A stretch of DNA of 6,464 nucleotides from an uncultured Acetatifactor sp. (GTDB lineage: Bacteria > Bacillota > Clostridia > Lachnospirales > Lachnospiraceae). The notes beneath the pieces are model-generated. The model searched no databases and was not told the origin of the DNA. It worked only from the letters and a program-made list of their open reading frames with translations. The stretch is from NCBI GenBank assembly GCA_947626405.1, contig CANQSE010000118.1:1-6464 (forward strand). Direction: 5' to 3'. The position numbers and the translations under genes are program-made. Each line of letters opens with the position of its first letter. The first letter of the stretch is position 1. Shown here one piece after another: positions 4,278 to 6,464 of this stretch.

Positions 4278-6464
4278 ATGCAGGTAATCAAAAGAAACGG
4301 GGAGAGAGCGGATTTTACGCTTACAAAGATCAACGACGCGATTATGAAGGCGTTTACGGCGACGCAGATGAATTACACAAACGACATCATCGATCTGCTT
4401 GCGCTTCGGGTGACGGCCGATTTTCAGGACAAGGTTAAGGACGGCGGCATCCAGGTGGAGGATATCCAGGACAGTGTGGAAAAGGTGCTTGGACAGGCCG
4501 GTTACGAGGAAGTGGCAAAGGCTTACATCCTCTATCGCAAACAGAGGGAAAAGATGCGCACCATGACATCCACGATTCTTGACTACAGGGACGTGGTGAA
4601 CAGCTATGTGAAGGTGGAGGACTGGCGCGTAAAGGAAAACTCAACCGTGACGTACTCCGTCGGAGGGCTGATCCTGAGCAATTCCGGCGCTGTGACCGCA
4701 AATTACTGGCTGTCTGAAATTTATGATCAGGAGATTGCCGACGCTCACAGAAACGCTGATATACATATCCATGATCTGTCAATGCTTACCGGCTACTGCG
4801 CGGGCTGGTCGTTAAAGCAGCTCATTCAGGAAGGGCTCGGCGGAATAACCGGAAAGATTACCTCCGCTCCGGCAAAGCACCTCTCCGTTCTGTGCAACCA
4901 GATGGTGAATTTCCTTGGCATAATGCAGAACGAATGGGCGGGAGCACAGGCGTTTTCGTCATTTGACACCTATCTTGCTCCTTTTGTAAAGGTGGACAAT
5001 CTGGAGTATTATGACGTAAAGAAGTGCATAGAGTCGTTTATCTACGGTGTAAATACTCCCAGCCGCTGGGGGACGCAGGCTCCGTTCTCAAACATTACGC
5101 TCGACTGGACGGTTCCAGACGATCTGGCGGAGCTTCCGGCCATCGTGGGCGGTAAGGAGATGCCGTTTAAATATAAGGACTGCAAGAAAGAGATGGACAT
5201 GGTCAACAAGGCGTTCATTGAGACCATGATCGAGGGAGACTCAAACGGGAGAGGCTTCCAGTACCCGATCCCGACATATTCGATTACAAAGGATTTTGAC
5301 TGGTCCGATACGGAGAATAACAGGCTTCTCTTTGAGATGACGTCAAAATACGGCACGCCCTATTTCTCCAACTACATTAATTCGGACATGCAGCCCAGCG
5401 ACGTCCGCAGCATGTGCTGCCGTCTGCGTCTTGATCTGCGCGAGCTCAGAAAAAAGACCGGCGGGTTCTTCGGTTCCGGAGAGAGCACGGGCAGCGTGGG
5501 AGTAGTCACAATCAATCTGCCAAGGATCGCGTATCTTTCCGCAAACCGCGACGAGTTTTTTGCAAGGCTTAATCACATGATGGATGTGGCTGCGCGTTCT
5601 CTTAAGATAAAGAGGGGAGTCATTACAAAGCTGCTGGACGAGGGCCTCTACCCTTATACGAAGCGGTACCTCGGATCCTTTGACAATCATTTTTCCACAA
5701 TCGGTCTGGTGGGAATGAACGAGGCCGGACTGAACGCCAACTGGCTGCGTGCCGACATGACAAGCGAAAAGACCCAGGAATTTGCAAAGGAAGTGCTGAA
5801 TCACATGCGGAACCGCCTGTCAGACTATCAGGAACAGTACGGCGACCTTTACAACCTGGAAGCTACTCCTGCTGAGAGCACGGCGTATCGTCTTGCAAAG
5901 CACGACAAAAAGCGTTTTCCGGCCATTAAGACGGCGGGAAAGCCCGGAGATACGCCTTACTATACCAATTCCTCGCACCTTCCGGTTGACTTTTCGGCGG
6001 ATATTTTTGACGCCCTTGACATTCAGGACGAGCTGCAGACATTGTATACATCCGGAACGGTGTTCCATGCTTTCCTTGGTGAGAAGCTTCCGGACTGGAA
6101 GGCTGCCGCATCTCTGGTGCGGACAATTGCAAACAATTATAAACTGCCTTATTATACGCTTTCACCGACATACTCCATCTGCCGTGAGCACGGTTATCTG
6201 GCGGGAGAGCAGAAAACCTGTCCGCACTGCGGGGCAAAAACCGAGGTTTACAGCCGTATCACAGGTTACTACAGACCGGTTCAGAACTGGAACGACGGCA
6301 AGCTGCAGGAGTACGAAAACCGCAAGGAGTACGACGTGGCTCATTCCGTGCTGAAGCGTCCGGCAAGAAGCGTCGTCACACTGTCAAATTTTGCGGAGGA
6401 CGTTGAGGTAAGCGTGGAGGAACCTAAGAACGTAAGATACCTCTTTACCACAAAAACATGTCCA
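4278..6464 (+). CDS. nrdD: Anaerobic (class III) ribonucleoside-triphosphate reductase, with redoxin-like C-terminal extension; 3' end cut
   Basis: NrdD reduces ribonucleoside triphosphates to deoxy forms without oxygen, after its glycine is converted to a radical by the radical-SAM activase NrdG (not in this window). 729 residues are visible. They comprise an ATP-cone allosteric domain (1-93, starting MQVIKRNGE); the barrel with GYCAGW (C174) and RSMCCRL (C380/C381), the active-site cysteine strands; a zinc-binding region with C635, H638 and CPHC (C648/C651); and the glycyl-radical motif RITGYYRP, radical at G663 (GGT 6264-6266). Translation then continues through a linker (about 686-714) to VRYLFTTKTCP (719-729), the start of a glutaredoxin/thioredoxin-like fold whose CxxC is cut by the window edge. 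ATG 4278 is chosen because it starts the ATP cone. AAGGAAAGG (4258-4266) is 11 bases upstream and GGGAG (4271-4275) only two. ATG 4268 is in another frame. Confidence 0.96.
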   Translation, partial: MQVIKRNGERADFTLTKINDAIMKAFTATQMNYTNDIIDLLALRVTADFQDKVKDGGIQVEDIQDSVEKVLGQAGYEEVAKAYILYRKQREKMRTMTSTILDYRDVVNSYVKVEDWRVKENSTVTYSVGGLILSNSGAVTANYWLSEIYDQEIADAHRNADIHIHDLSMLTGYCAGWSLKQLIQEGLGGITGKITSAPAKHLSVLCNQMVNFLGIMQNEWAGAQAFSSFDTYLAPFVKVDNLEYYDVKKCIESFIYGVNTPSRWGTQAPFSNITLDWTVPDDLAELPAIVGGKEMPFKYKDCKKEMDMVNKAFIETMIEGDSNGRGFQYPIPTYSITKDFDWSDTENNRLLFEMTSKYGTPYFSNYINSDMQPSDVRSMCCRLRLDLRELRKKTGGFFGSGESTGSVGVVTINLPRIAYLSANRDEFFARLNHMMDVAARSLKIKRGVITKLLDEGLYPYTKRYLGSFDNHFSTIGLVGMNEAGLNANWLRADMTSEKTQEFAKEVLNHMRNRLSDYQEQYGDLYNLEATPAESTAYRLAKHDKKRFPAIKTAGKPGDTPYYTNSSHLPVDFSADIFDALDIQDELQTLYTSGTVFHAFLGEKLPDWKAAASLVRTIANNYKLPYYTLSPTYSICREHGYLAGEQKTCPHCGAKTEVYSRITGYYRPVQNWNDGKLQEYENRKEYDVAHSVLKRPARSVVTLSNFAEDVEVSVEEPKNVRYLFTTKTCP

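Overview
The window looks like chromosome from a low-to-medium GC anaerobic Firmicute, most likely a Lachnospiraceae/Clostridia gut-type bacterium. This is an inference from strong GGAGG-type ribosome sites, TTGACA/TATAAT-like promoters with TG-extended -10 elements, an oxygen-sensitive class III ribonucleotide reductase, an MscL with a C-terminal zinc ribbon, and the protein-family styles. There are six genes, two of them cut by the window ends, and no rRNA, tRNA, CRISPR array or transposase.

Layout. 1-377: 3' end of a DNA alkylation repair (AlkD-like HEAT-repeat) gene. 378-628: non-coding, holding the first copy of an exact 34-bp direct repeat (460-493). 629-1491: a compact, AT-richer toxin-antitoxin cassette. 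It comprises two spaced operators, a near-consensus promoter, an XRE-HTH/MNT nucleotidyltransferase fusion (MntA-type antitoxin) and an overlapping HEPN toxin (HepT-type). 1492-1614: spacer with an 11-bp tandem repeat and the second copy of the 34-bp repeat (1555-1588), so the two copies bracket the cassette. 1615-1833: mscL promoter, a palindrome at the transcription start, and a GC-rich leader with a series of hairpins. 1834-2355: mscL. 2416-3471: a TPR-repeat lipoprotein, probably cotranscribed with mscL. 3496-3530: a hairpin between convergent genes. 3508-3900 (minus): a small XRE-family repressor. 3901-4277: AT-rich divergent regulatory region. 4278-6464: nrdD, running off the right edge.

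How they work together. MntA and HepT are a toxin-antitoxin pair. In this family the antitoxin modifies a tyrosine of the toxin with AMP, and here its fused HTH probably represses the operon through the two operators about 30 bp apart. MscL is an osmotic emergency valve in the membrane, followed by an envelope TPR lipoprotein of unknown partner. The nrdD upstream region has candidate paired NrdR boxes around a good promoter. The visible NrdD contains the ATP cone, active-site cysteines and glycyl-radical glycine, then an extension ending just inside what looks like a glutaredoxin-like domain.

The most interesting points are the exact direct repeats framing the toxin-antitoxin cassette, its paired operators, the structured mscL leader, and the apparent NrdD-redoxin fusion. 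None of these proves a wholly new system. The genes themselves belong to recognisable families.
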